This document shows positions 15,631 through 24,222 of a DNA stretch of 64,000 bases, one piece after another. The position numbers were made by a program, and so were the translations under genes. Below the pieces are notes generated by a model. The model made no database searches. It was not told the DNA's origin and saw only the letters and a list, made by a program, of their open reading frames with translations. The stretch is from Dehalococcoidia bacterium (GTDB taxonomy: Bacteria; Chloroflexota; Dehalococcoidia; GIF9; UBA5629). Within the stretch, counting starts at the first letter, position 1. Every line of letters begins with the position of its first letter. The stretch spans positions 744,001 to 808,000 of the forward strand of contig JBAZEK010000001.1 in the NCBI GenBank assembly GCA_041653995.1. The letters run 5' to 3'.

Positions 15631-17202
15631 ATGGCTGAGAAAAAATATGTGATCGCGATCGATTCGGGCACGCAGAGCGTGCGCGCGGTGATCTTCGACC
15701 GTCAGGGCAACCAGGTGGCCATCGAGCAGGCCGAGCACGAGCCCTATTTCTCGCTGCAGCCCGGCTGGGCCGAGCAGAACTCGCAGGACTACTGGGACAA
15801 ATTGTGCTTTTGTACTAAAGGCGTGATGGCCAAAGCCAAGATACCGGCCGACGAGATCACGGGACTGGGCATCACCACCCAGCGGTCGGCCTCCTTCCCC
15901 GTGGACCGCGAGGGCAACCCGCTGCGCCCGGCCATCATCTGGCTGGACCAGCGCGTCACAGAGAACGCACCGCCCATCAGCGCCAAAGCGCGCCTGATAT
16001 TCAGCGCCATGGGGCTGGGGGACGCCATGGACAAGGCGCACCGCGAGTCCAAGTTCCTCTGGATACAGCAGCACGAGCCCGAGATATATAAGAATACCTA
16101 CAAGTTCCTGCAGATCTCCGGCTGGCTGGTCAAGAAGATCACTGGCGAGTTCAAGGACTCGCTGGGCATGATGGTGGGCGCCTGGCCCATGGACTACAAG
16201 GCGCTCAAATGGCACGCCCTGGACCTGGCCTACGAGACTCTGGCGGTCAAAAGGGAGCACTGCGTGGACCTCTTCCCTCCCGATACCGTGCTGGGACATG
16301 TCACCAAAAAGGCCGCCGAGGAGACGGGACTGCCCGAGGGGCTGCCCGTGGTGGTGGGCGCGGGGGACAAGCAGTCGGAGCTGCTGGGCGCGGGCGCCAT
16401 CGACCCCTCCATCGCCGTGATCAGCTACGGCACGGCCACCTGCATGGAGGTGATCAGCTATAAGTACATCTCCGAGAAGCATATGAAGTTCTATACCTGG
16501 CCCTCGGCCCTGCCCAACGCCTGGAACCTGGAGATGTTCATCTTCCGGGGATTCTGGATGGTGACCTGGTTCAAGCAGGAGTTCGGACACCGCGAGGCGC
16601 TGGAGGCGGAGAAGCGCGGCGTCGAGCCGGAGGTTGTGCTGGACGAGGTGATCAGCAAGATACCGCCCGGTTCGCTGGGGCTGATGCTGCAGCCCTACTG
16701 GACGCCCATGATCTACGACAAGTACGCCAAAGGCTGCATCATCGGCTTCGGAGAAGTGCATACGCGCGCCCACATCTACCGCGCCATACTGGAGGGCATC
16801 GGCTACGAATTGAAGCGCATGTACGAGGAAACGCGCAGGAAGACGGGCATCCCCGTCAAGGAGATACGCGTGGGCGGGGGAGGCTCCAAGAGCGACGTGG
16901 CCGTGCAGATCGCCGCCGACCTCTTCAACCTGCCCGTCTCGCGCATGGGCACCTCCGAGATCTGCGCGCTGGGCGCCGCTATCGACGCGGCCGTGGGCAC
17001 GGGCATGTTCGGCTCTTTCAAGGAGGCGGTGGACTCGATGGTCAAGAAGGGCAAGACCTTCCAGCCGGACCCGGCCAGCCACCGCGTCTACCAGGCGCTG
17101 TACGAGGACGTATACCTCAAGACCCATAAATCGCTGGAGCCGCAGTACCGCAGGATAGCCGAGATCACCGGCTACCCGGTGATCTACAAGCCGTCTAAGT
17201 AG
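15631..17202 (+). CDS. FGGY-family carbohydrate kinase
   Basis: A 523-residue sugar kinase with both FGGY domains. The N-terminal phosphate loop is IAIDSGTQSVRAVIFD; GITTQRSASFPVD and IIWLDQR follow. The C-terminal ATPase domain has VVGAGDKQSELLGAGAI, SYGTATC, and an adenosine motif (RVGGGGSKSDVAVQIAADLF). Family members phosphorylate pentoses, pentuloses, polyols or glycerol; the substrate cannot be fixed, though xylulokinase-like enzymes are closest by eye. AGGAGG lies 7 bases before the ATG. Downstream genes encode a glycosidase, an isomerase-like protein and a sugar symporter, so it probably provides the phosphorylation step of this cluster. Confidence 0.9.
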   Translation: MAEKKYVIAIDSGTQSVRAVIFDRQGNQVAIEQAEHEPYFSLQPGWAEQNSQDYWDKLCFCTKGVMAKAKIPADEITGLGITTQRSASFPVDREGNPLRPAIIWLDQRVTENAPPISAKARLIFSAMGLGDAMDKAHRESKFLWIQQHEPEIYKNTYKFLQISGWLVKKITGEFKDSLGMMVGAWPMDYKALKWHALDLAYETLAVKREHCVDLFPPDTVLGHVTKKAAEETGLPEGLPVVVGAGDKQSELLGAGAIDPSIAVISYGTATCMEVISYKYISEKHMKFYTWPSALPNAWNLEMFIFRGFWMVTWFKQEFGHREALEAEKRGVEPEVVLDEVISKIPPGSLGLMLQPYWTPMIYDKYAKGCIIGFGEVHTRAHIYRAILEGIGYELKRMYEETRRKTGIPVKEIRVGGGGSKSDVAVQIAADLFNLPVSRMGTSEICALGAAIDAAVGTGMFGSFKEAVDSMVKKGKTFQPDPASHRVYQALYEDVYLKTHKSLEPQYRRIAEITGYPVIYKPSK

Positions 17203-18607
17203 CCTTCGAAGCGGCCTTGATTATCTCGGTGTATTTGCGGCTGCCCTGGTAGAGGGTGCGCTTGCAGGTGTCGAAGTCCACATGGTACAGGCCGAACCTG
17301 GCCTTGAAGCCGTGGGCCCATTCGAAGTTGTCCATCAGGCTCCAGTACATGTAGCCCCGCACGTCGATGCCGTCCGCGATGGCCTTGTTGATCACCAGCA
17401 GGTGGTCCTCGATATACTTGCCCCGCTTGGTATCGGCGGCGTCGGCGATGCCGTTCTCGGTGATGTAGATGGGCTTGGACGTGTAGGATGCTATGAGTTT
17501 GAGAGCGCGGTACAGCCCCTCCGGGTAGACGGTCCATCCCATATCGGTCAGCTCCTCTTTGGGCACTTTGGTGATCTCGAGGAACTGCTCTTTGTTGAAG
17601 GGCCTGAAGACGCGGTAGTGGTTGGTGTAATAGTTGAGCCCCACGAAATCGAAGGTGTCCTTCTGCGCGCCCCGGTATCTTTCGTCGACAACCCCCGGCA
17701 GGGTGAATTTGAAGTTCCCGTCAACCAGGAACGTGAAGTGCGAGTTGTTCATGTTGTTGTTGAGCATGCGCGCGATCAGCAGGTCCAGCAGGTTCCACTG
17801 GTGCGGCGGATCGAACAGCGCCACGTGCACCACCAGCCCCACCTGCGCGTCCGGCCTGATCTTCTTTATCACGTTATAGCATTCCACATGCGCCAGCAGC
17901 TGGTTGCGATAGACGACGGCCGCCTGTTTGGCGTCCGTGCGCGCCGGCGGGAACTCGGCGCTGAAATAGCTCAGCACGGCATAGATGGCCGGCTCGTTGA
18001 TAGTGCACCAGAATTTCACCTTGGGCGCCAGCTTCCGCACGACGCGTTCGGCGAAGCGCGTGAATACGGCGGGCGAATCGTCCTGCAGAAAAGCGCCTTT
18101 GTCCTCGAACCAGATGGGATTGGTGAAGTGGTGCAGCGTGACCATGGGCTCGATGCCGTTGGCCAGCATCTCGTCCACTTCCTTCACATAGTGGTCCAGC
18201 ACGGCTTCGTCGAACTCACCCGGCCTGGGCTCGATCTTGCTCCACTCCACTGAGAATCGGTAGGAGTTGAGGCCGATGTCCTTCATCAACCGCACGTCCT
18301 CTTTGTAGCGGTTCCAGGCATCGCAGCACACACCTGCCTTCTGGCCCTCGAGTATGCGCGGTTGGCCCTGCTCGTTCACGGCGGACTCGAACTGGAACCA
18401 GTTGTTGTTGTCGCAGCCGCCCTCGATCTGGTGGGAGGCCGTGGCGCTGCCCCATAGAAAATCCTTGCCGAAGCGCAGAGGGGCCTGCTTCAGCTTGTCG
18501 AAATCGAACTTGAGATTGAGCTGGCGATCTCTTAAGCTCATCACCAGGATGATGTAGGCTGCGGCCAGCGCCGCGATAATTATGACTGCTATCAACATGC
18601 CGCTCAT
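17195..18607 (-). CDS. glycoside hydrolase family 1 beta-glycosidase, membrane-anchored
   Basis: A 470-residue GH1 enzyme hydrolysing beta-glycosides. The acid/base Glu is 205 in TINEP and the nucleophile Glu is 384 in YITENG; DFLWGSATASHQIEG and GYMYWSLMDNFEWAHGF are also present. Unusually, residues 4-22 form a hydrophobic helix ahead of the barrel. Basic residues just after it (R26, R28, K33) would favour a cytoplasmic catalytic domain by the positive-inside rule. GGAGGT lies 6-7 bases before the ATG. Its 3' end overlaps that of the FGGY kinase by 8 bases, convergently, and its promoter faces the isomerase-like gene across a shared dyad. Confidence 0.93.
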   Translation of the reverse strand: MSGMLIAVIIIAALAAAYIILVMSLRDRQLNLKFDFDKLKQAPLRFGKDFLWGSATASHQIEGGCDNNNWFQFESAVNEQGQPRILEGQKAGVCCDAWNRYKEDVRLMKDIGLNSYRFSVEWSKIEPRPGEFDEAVLDHYVKEVDEMLANGIEPMVTLHHFTNPIWFEDKGAFLQDDSPAVFTRFAERVVRKLAPKVKFWCTINEPAIYAVLSYFSAEFPPARTDAKQAAVVYRNQLLAHVECYNVIKKIRPDAQVGLVVHVALFDPPHQWNLLDLLIARMLNNNMNNSHFTFLVDGNFKFTLPGVVDERYRGAQKDTFDFVGLNYYTNHYRVFRPFNKEQFLEITKVPKEELTDMGWTVYPEGLYRALKLIASYTSKPIYITENGIADAADTKRGKYIEDHLLVINKAIADGIDVRGYMYWSLMDNFEWAHGFKARFGLYHVDFDTCKRTLYQGSRKYTEIIKAASKAT

Positions 18608-18663
18608 AATCTTACCTCCATATTCGATGCCGGATCGCCAGCCATGATAGAAGTTAGCATAAG

Positions 18664-18698
18664 CGTTGTCAAGCAGGATGATATGACCATTGACAACG
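18664..18698. promoter_or_regulatory. perfect 9-bp dyad carrying both -35 boxes of divergent sugar genes
   Basis: CGTTGTCAA at 18664-18672 and TTGACAACG at 18690-18698 are exact reverse complements separated by 17 bases. Each arm contains a consensus TTGACA -35 reading outwards. On the plus strand TAGTAT (18713-18718) follows at 17 bases; on the minus strand TATCAT (complement of 18644-18649) follows at 17 bases. A dimeric regulator bound here would block or activate the GH1 and isomerase promoters together. Confidence 0.6.
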
Positions 18699-18785
18699 GG
18701 CGGTATCTTATATAGTATGATTCACAATTATCACCGGCCGCCGCCAGGCGGACGGAACGAGGCCCGGCACAGGCAGTTGCGTCAG

Positions 18786-20186
18786 ATGGAAGATATTAAG
18801 ATAGGTTTCGTGCCCGCCCATCGTGAGCCGTTCGACGATGACTGGGCGGTGAACATGCGCAAAAGGTGCCTGGCCGCCCTGGCCCGTATCAAAGGCCTCG
18901 AAGTCATAGTTCCCCACGCGAAGCTGACAAAGGGAGGCCTGGTGCGCGACGACGGCGACGCCGACAAGGCCATTAAGCTATTCCGGGAACGTAAAATAGA
19001 CGGGCTGGTCATCGGCACCATGACCTTCGGGGACGAGGTGTCGGCGCTGGCCGTGGCTTCAGCCTTCCGCAACGTCCCCTTATTGCTTTTCGGCACCAAG
19101 GAGGGGGATTTCACCGCCGACGGCGGGCGCAGGTCGGACTCGTTCTGCGGCACGCTGGCGGTATCCTCCGGGCTGCACCGCAGGAAGATTCCCTTCCTTT
19201 TCAGCGGCATACTTTTCCCCGAGGAAGCAAGCTTCAGAGCGGACATAGAGAATTTCATGGCCGTCTGCTCCATCGTCAAAGGTTTCATGGGGGCGCGCAT
19301 CGGCCTGGTGGGTCCCCGGCCGGAGCGCTTCGAGACCTGCATCAGCAACGAAGACGCGCTGCTGAACAACTTCAACCAGAGGGTGGTGCCGACATCCATA
19401 CTGGATATCATGCTGCGCCTGGAGAAGCTCAAGGAGAACGCCCCCGAGCTCAAGAATATAATCGGCGCGATGAAAAAGGAGATCGACCTCTCGGGCGTCA
19501 AGCCCGAAAAGGTCAGGACGATAGCGGGGCTGCAGTTGGCTCTTAAACAATTCGCCGACGAGAAAGGGCTGTCGGCCCTGGCTGTCCAGTGCTGGACCGC
19601 CATACAGGAAGCCTACGGCATCTCGGCCTGCTATGCCCTGGGACGCGTGACCGACAGCGGCCTGATGACGGCCTGCGAGGTGGACGTTTACGGCGCGCTG
19701 ACCATGCTGATACAGAACCTGGCCTCCTTTAAAGCGGCGCGGCCGCATTTTATAGACTGGACCATCCGGCACCAGACCAAAAAGAACCTCTTCCTCTCCT
19801 GGCACTGCGGCAACGCGCCTCCCTCGCTGGCCTGCAGGGCGCAGGGGATAGCCATACACCCGCACAGCATACTGAGCAAGCCGCTGGGTAAGGAACGCGC
19901 GATGGGAACAGCCGAGTTCCAGCTCAAGCCCGGCGTCGTGACGTTGTGCCGCCTGACGGAACTGGACGGCGAATTCAAGATGCTGGTCACGACGGGAGAG
20001 ATCGTGGAATCGGCCCAGCGCCTGAGGGGCTCATGGAGCTGGGTCAAGGTGCCCGACCTGGACGGGCTCTATATGACGCTGGTGGAAGAGGGATTCACGC
20101 ACCATGCCAGCCAGGTCCACGGGGACTATACAATGCCCATCGAGGATGCCTGCGATTTCCTGGGCATTGAAGTCGTCCGCGTTTGA
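18786..20186 (+). CDS. L-fucose/L-arabinose isomerase-like protein
   Basis: A 466-residue protein resembling the fucose-isomerase-fold family (COG2407). It opens IKIGFVPAHREPFDDDWA and contains DGLVIGTMTFGDEVSA, IGLVGPRPERFETC, LAVQCWTAIQEAYGISACYALGRVTD in parts, CEVDVYGALTMLIQ and LSWHCGNAPPSL. Glu and Asp in CEVD and the His in WHCGN correspond to likely metal-site positions. Members isomerise aldoses to ketoses, though many are uncharacterised. Start ATG 18786 is chosen because homology begins there; a TTG at 18690 is in frame but overlaps the -35 box. It precedes the sugar symporter by about 70 bases. Confidence 0.8.
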   Translation: MEDIKIGFVPAHREPFDDDWAVNMRKRCLAALARIKGLEVIVPHAKLTKGGLVRDDGDADKAIKLFRERKIDGLVIGTMTFGDEVSALAVASAFRNVPLLLFGTKEGDFTADGGRRSDSFCGTLAVSSGLHRRKIPFLFSGILFPEEASFRADIENFMAVCSIVKGFMGARIGLVGPRPERFETCISNEDALLNNFNQRVVPTSILDIMLRLEKLKENAPELKNIIGAMKKEIDLSGVKPEKVRTIAGLQLALKQFADEKGLSALAVQCWTAIQEAYGISACYALGRVTDSGLMTACEVDVYGALTMLIQNLASFKAARPHFIDWTIRHQTKKNLFLSWHCGNAPPSLACRAQGIAIHPHSILSKPLGKERAMGTAEFQLKPGVVTLCRLTELDGEFKMLVTTGEIVESAQRLRGSWSWVKVPDLDGLYMTLVEEGFTHHASQVHGDYTMPIEDACDFLGIEVVRV

Positions 20187-20257
20187 CGGAGATATATCCG
20201 GCCTTTGCGCCCGGCGCCTGCCGGGGATGACCGCTGAAATAATATAAGGGGATGAAA

Positions 20258-21640
20258 ATGGAAGATAAAAAACTGCCGCTCGGTACCAAGCTCGGATACG
20301 GGGCCTGCGACTTCGGAGGCAACCTGTTCTTCACGGCCACGGCCTTCGTGCTGATGAACTACCTCACCGACACGGTCGGGCTGGCTGCAGGGCTGGCCGG
20401 CATCGCCCTCATGGTCGGGCGCATCTGGGACGCATTCTACGACCCCGTGATCGGCTTCATCTCCGACAGGACTAAAAATAAAATGGGGCGCCGCCGGCCC
20501 TATATGCTGGGCGCTTCGATCCCGCTGTTCGTCGCCGTGGTGCTGATGTTTACCAACCCCTCGCTGATCGCCGGCGCGGGAGTGAGCCAGATGACGCTCT
20601 TCTTCTACGCCATGGTGGTCTATGTCATCCTCTGCACGGCCTATTCCACGGTCAACATACCCTATTGTGCACTGGGACCCGAGCTGACCGCCGACTATCA
20701 CGAGAGGACCTCGCTCAACGGCTACCGCTTCGGCTTCGCGGCTGTGGGAACGCTGCTGGGCGCGGGCGCGGCGCTGCCCATCGTGGCCATGGCCCCGGAT
20801 AAAAACCAGGGCTTCGTGCTGCTGGGGCTCATCTTCGGCGGCGTGATGCTGATATCCGCCCTGGTCACCGTCTTCTCGGTCAAGGAACCGGCCAGGGTCC
20901 ATCCGGCCCAGTCCCTGGGCTTCGTTGATACCTACAAAGCTGTGTTCAAGAACAAGCCCTACCTGCTGATCCTGGCGACCTACATCGTCCATATACTGGG
21001 TATCACGGTGGCCAGCGCCATCGTGATCTACTACTTCAAGTACATACTGGGCGACGAGGGCGCCACCACCTTCGCCATGGTGATATTGATCGTAACCGGC
21101 ATGATCTTCATACCGGTCAGCGTGGCCATGAGCAAGCGGATGGGCAAGAAGCGGGTCTACGGCATAGGGTTCGTCGTCATGGCCGTCATGCTGATGATCA
21201 TCTTCATCTTCGGAGAAACCATGGGCGTGACATTTACCCTGGTCATGATGTTCTTCGCCGGCACGGGCTTCGGGCTGCTATACGCCATGCCCTTCGCCAT
21301 CGTTTCCGATGCTATCGAATACGACTATCTGTGCACCGGAGAGCGCCGCGAGGGCGCCTTCTTCGGCATCTGGACCTGGGGGCTCAAGATCGGACAGGCC
21401 ATGGCCATTTTCCTGATGGGCATGGTGCTGGAGGGCATGGGCTACGTGCCCAATATCATGCCTCAGTCCGCCAGCTCGCAACTGGCCATCACCCTCTTCC
21501 TGGGTCCCATATCGGCCGGGCTGTTCCTGCTGGCCGCCGTATTCCTGTATTTCTACCCCATTACGGAGCAGCGATACAAGGAGATACTGGCGGGCATCGC
21601 CGAGATGGAGGCCAAAAAAGGCATCGCCGCTAAAACTTAA
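20258..21640 (+). CDS. GPH-family sugar:cation symporter (MelB-like MFS)
   Basis: About 460 residues with twelve predicted membrane helices. The first loop region reads GYGACDFGGNLFFTATAF, followed by AFYDPVIGFISDRTKNKMGRRRPYML, the family motif with the cation-site aspartates and the RxGRRRP-type cytoplasmic loop. The second half has EYDYLCTGERREGAFFGIWTW in parts, also conserved. GPH transporters bring in glycosides, pentoses or hexuronides with Na+ or H+. AAGGGG abuts an ATG at 20252; the second ATG at 20258 has better spacing and is preferred. It lies between the isomerase-like gene and the convergent six-hairpin gene, whose 3' ends overlap by 11 bases. Confidence 0.9.
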   Translation: MEDKKLPLGTKLGYGACDFGGNLFFTATAFVLMNYLTDTVGLAAGLAGIALMVGRIWDAFYDPVIGFISDRTKNKMGRRRPYMLGASIPLFVAVVLMFTNPSLIAGAGVSQMTLFFYAMVVYVILCTAYSTVNIPYCALGPELTADYHERTSLNGYRFGFAAVGTLLGAGAALPIVAMAPDKNQGFVLLGLIFGGVMLISALVTVFSVKEPARVHPAQSLGFVDTYKAVFKNKPYLLILATYIVHILGITVASAIVIYYFKYILGDEGATTFAMVILIVTGMIFIPVSVAMSKRMGKKRVYGIGFVVMAVMLMIIFIFGETMGVTFTLVMMFFAGTGFGLLYAMPFAIVSDAIEYDYLCTGERREGAFFGIWTWGLKIGQAMAIFLMGMVLEGMGYVPNIMPQSASSQLAITLFLGPISAGLFLLAAVFLYFYPITEQRYKEILAGIAEMEAKKGIAAKT

Positions 21641-23636
21641 AATCGAGGATATCGGGGAACCTCTGCCGGATATCCAGCATGGCGCCCAGCGTGAGCACCA
21701 CGGTCCAGGCCACGCAGGTATGAAAGCGTCCCTTTGTGCCCAGTATCCTGTGCTTGTAGTCCCAATTGGTCTGGTTCACCTGCTCAGGCTGCCAGCCCAG
21801 GAAATCGCTGCCTTTCCCCAGCAGGTCCCTCGGGCTTGAGATGAGTTGTCCGCAGGCGCCGATCATTGCCAGGGCACACTTCTTCCAGACCTCGTCGCCT
21901 GTGGCCCGCCACAGCCTGAGGAAATCGCAGGCTATACTGAATCCGTAGAAATCAAGGTGGTGATGGGCCACCGAGACGGACGTCATGCCCTGCGTTTTGA
22001 AATCCCGTCTGCCCAGAGGACTGCTCGGATCGAAGGCGACATTATAGGTATACATCCAGCTCAGGACGAATCCCGCAGCCAATCCGGCATAGCGAAGATG
22101 GAATTTATCGTGCGATCTTTCATACAGGTCGAGAAAAGCCTTTAGCAGAGCAATTCCGGCCTCTTTGTCCACGCAGTCGGCGTCCAGCGTATCGGCGTAG
22201 AATGCGCCTTTATCGATCAGGGAGGCATAATACTTGCCGGCCTTCTCCAGAGCACGGTCGATATCGTCACGTTTGCCCGCCGTTTTCTCCAGCTCGACCA
22301 GCAGGCTGATAATGTAGGCGCCGTTGGTGCCCAGCGTGTTCATGGGTACGCCCGATATGTCCCGCCAGCGGCCGAAGCTGCCCTCCTGCTCGCCCCGCAG
22401 CTGGTGTCCGATATAGAAAGCGGCGTTTTTCTCAACCAGCTCAAGGAAATCCGGTTTCTCACGACCGGCGTCTTTCAGCAGCCTGTACAGCCTTAAATAG
22501 TTGTACATGACCTCGCCGTTGCAGCGGGCGTTGGCCCCTTCCTGCAGCTCGGGAGGCGTGCCCACGCCCAGGTATCCGCCCCAGCGTCCGTCTTTAAGCG
22601 AGTAGCAGTCGCGGTGCAAGCCGTTGGGCAATGCTCCCGCCAGGAAGAAATCCCCGATCCTCTCCGCTATATCCGTATACCTGCTGTTGCCGACCTCCTT
22701 TCCAAGGCGCGCAAAGATGGTGGCGGCCTCCAGCCCTTTGACCAGGAACGACCCGGCGGTGTACTCGTAGAAGGATTGAAACAGGCCGTTGCCCCTGCCC
22801 ATCTTGACGGCCGTCATGCGTCCATCGTCGATCAGCAGATAGCGCAGATGGTTGAACTTAAGCGCGGCTATTTTAGACCAGTCGACACCAGTGACTTTTG
22901 CTCCGGGAGCCGCGAACTCACCCAGGGCAAGCTCCGCCAGCCTCATGAATATCTCGCCGATATGTGAGCAACAGCCATAGGCGATATAGAAGGTGCGCGA
23001 ATACTCGAAGGGGACTTTGCTTACTTTAAATAATCTCTCGGTCCTGCCGCTCAATCCGCCGATGAAGATGCCCTTCTCCGTATAGGTGCGCGGCTCCTCG
23101 CAGTAGGGCACCCTGATTTCGAAAGCGGGACCTCCCGCACTCGGATATGTTTTGACGCTGGATATAACGGACCCGTCCCCGGCCGGCTGCGTGAACACCG
23201 CCTGCCAGTTCGAGCCGTCGTGCAGGATGGAGCAGGAGGGCACGGGTATCCTGTCCTCACGGAACGACCAGCCGGCCTCGACTCCGCCGCGCGGGTAGCG
23301 TCCCGTGCCCATGGTGTTTTTATCGTACATAATGGACGGCACGATCCACTGCTCCAGTTGAGTGGAAGGGCGATAGCCGAAGCCCAATTGCCAGCTTCCC
23401 TTGCGCAAAATTTTCCAGCTCCTTTCCACCTTGATCAGCCCTTCACTGAACGTGAGGCGGTCCGTCAGCTCCGCATGCCCATATGAAGCTGTGATAACGT
23501 TGCCCGGGCCTATTACGACCTTCTCCGGCTGCATCCATCGGCCGCCACTTCTCAAAGGAAAATACAGCTTCCCCAGCTCATTGCCCGCGATGACCAGAGC
23601 GACTGTTGCTCCTTCCCGTCTCAGCTCCAGCTCCAT
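21630..23636 (-). CDS. six-hairpin glycosidase-like protein
   Basis: A 668-residue protein I do not recognise at family level. The N-terminal 260 residues look beta-rich. The remainder has repeated helix pairs with aromatic and Gly residues (for example GNGLFQSFYEYTAGSFLVKGL, NARCNGEVMYNYLRLYRLL, NTLGTNGAYIISLL, SVAHHHLDFYGFSIACDFLRLW in parts), as in (alpha/alpha)6-barrel glycoside hydrolases and lyases. No signal peptide is evident, so it would act in the cytoplasm on an imported saccharide. The start at 23636 is fixed by AGGAGG 6 bases upstream; nine extra codons further upstream are unlikely to be used. Context in the sugar cluster supports a carbohydrate role. Confidence 0.65.
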   Translation of the reverse strand: MELELRREGATVALVIAGNELGKLYFPLRSGGRWMQPEKVVIGPGNVITASYGHAELTDRLTFSEGLIKVERSWKILRKGSWQLGFGYRPSTQLEQWIVPSIMYDKNTMGTGRYPRGGVEAGWSFREDRIPVPSCSILHDGSNWQAVFTQPAGDGSVISSVKTYPSAGGPAFEIRVPYCEEPRTYTEKGIFIGGLSGRTERLFKVSKVPFEYSRTFYIAYGCCSHIGEIFMRLAELALGEFAAPGAKVTGVDWSKIAALKFNHLRYLLIDDGRMTAVKMGRGNGLFQSFYEYTAGSFLVKGLEAATIFARLGKEVGNSRYTDIAERIGDFFLAGALPNGLHRDCYSLKDGRWGGYLGVGTPPELQEGANARCNGEVMYNYLRLYRLLKDAGREKPDFLELVEKNAAFYIGHQLRGEQEGSFGRWRDISGVPMNTLGTNGAYIISLLVELEKTAGKRDDIDRALEKAGKYYASLIDKGAFYADTLDADCVDKEAGIALLKAFLDLYERSHDKFHLRYAGLAAGFVLSWMYTYNVAFDPSSPLGRRDFKTQGMTSVSVAHHHLDFYGFSIACDFLRLWRATGDEVWKKCALAMIGACGQLISSPRDLLGKGSDFLGWQPEQVNQTNWDYKHRILGTKGRFHTCVAWTVVLTLGAMLDIRQRFPDILDFKF

Positions 23637-23682
23637 CGTGTACCTCCTTACAAAGCCCCGCACATAATATGCATAGTATTAT

Positions 23683-23817
23683 GTCATTGCGAGCGCTTTT
23701 TTACCACGTCATTGCACCCATTTTCTCCACGTCATTGCGAGCCCGAAGGGCGTGGCAATCCTGTGCACACGCAATCACGTACAAGATTGCTTCGTCGCTA
23801 CTCTCCTCGCAATGACG
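23683..23817. repeat. interspersed GTCATTGCGAG repeat
   Basis: GTCATTGCGAGCG, a decayed GTCATTGCACC, then GTCATTGCGAGCCCGAAGGG with the arms GTGGCAATCCTGTG and ACAAGATTGCTTCGTCG and closing CTCGCAATGACG. It lies in the divergent gap between the six-hairpin gene and a small zinc-ribbon membrane protein gene. Confidence 0.8.
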
Positions 23818-23853
23818 ATTCAACAACCCCTTTATTTTTTATGTGCATCACCG

Positions 23854-23859
23854 TATAAT
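23854..23859 (+). promoter_or_regulatory. -10 box 7 bases before a start codon (leaderless promoter)
   Basis: TATAAT ends 7 bases before the ATG at 23867 and no ribosome site is present, so transcription should begin at or next to the start codon. Confidence 0.55.
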
Positions 23860-23866
23860 CATCTCA

Positions 23867-24160
23867 ATGGACGACGAAAACACGAAAATACGTCCCGAGT
23901 TCGCCTGCTACAACCATCCCGACCGGCGGGGCGCCGGCGTATGCTGGCGCTGCCAGCAGCCCGTCTGCGACGAGTGCAGCGCAACGCTGCTGGGCAAAAC
24001 CTACTGCTGCAAGTGCGCCGAAGAGGTGGAGCAGATATCCGAAGAAATGGACAAGCCGGGCATACTCAAACGCGAGATAAACTCTCCCGCGCTTATGGTC
24101 TTCATAATTATCATTACGCTGGCCATCGCCGCCGTCGAGATATTCGTCATGACCAGGTAG
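23867..24160 (+). CDS. B-box-like zinc-binding membrane protein
   Basis: A 97-residue protein. Residues 14-50 contain a B-box-like Cys/His series: CYNHPDRRGAGVCWRCQQPVCDEC and YCCKC in pieces, enough ligands for two zinc ions. A single transmembrane helix (LMVFIIIITLAIAAVEIFV) closes the protein near residues 77-95. Similar short proteins accompany rhomboid or DUF-type membrane proteins in several bacteria, but the function is unknown. ATG 23867 is chosen over an upstream GTG (23843) because the GTG would precede the likely transcription start. It is 62 bases ahead of the acyl-CoA synthetase gene. Confidence 0.72.
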   Translation: MDDENTKIRPEFACYNHPDRRGAGVCWRCQQPVCDECSATLLGKTYCCKCAEEVEQISEEMDKPGILKREINSPALMVFIIIITLAIAAVEIFVMTR

Positions 24161-24208
24161 CAGGCCCGATGCGCCGTCTCATGCATCGTTAAGTATGGAA
24201 TAATCTGC

Positions 24209-24214
24209 TATACT
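24209..24214 (+). promoter_or_regulatory. -10 box 8 bases before a start codon
   Basis: TATACT ends 8 bases before ATG 24223, with no ribosome site. The arrangement is the same as at 23854. Confidence 0.5.
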
Positions 24215-24222
24215 TCTTGCCC

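Noticed and set aside
15361..17127. Long open frame of 588 codons on the minus strand
   Set aside because: It lies antisense to the FGGY kinase gene with clear family motifs on the plus strand. Its translation is low-information, as expected from GC-rich third positions.
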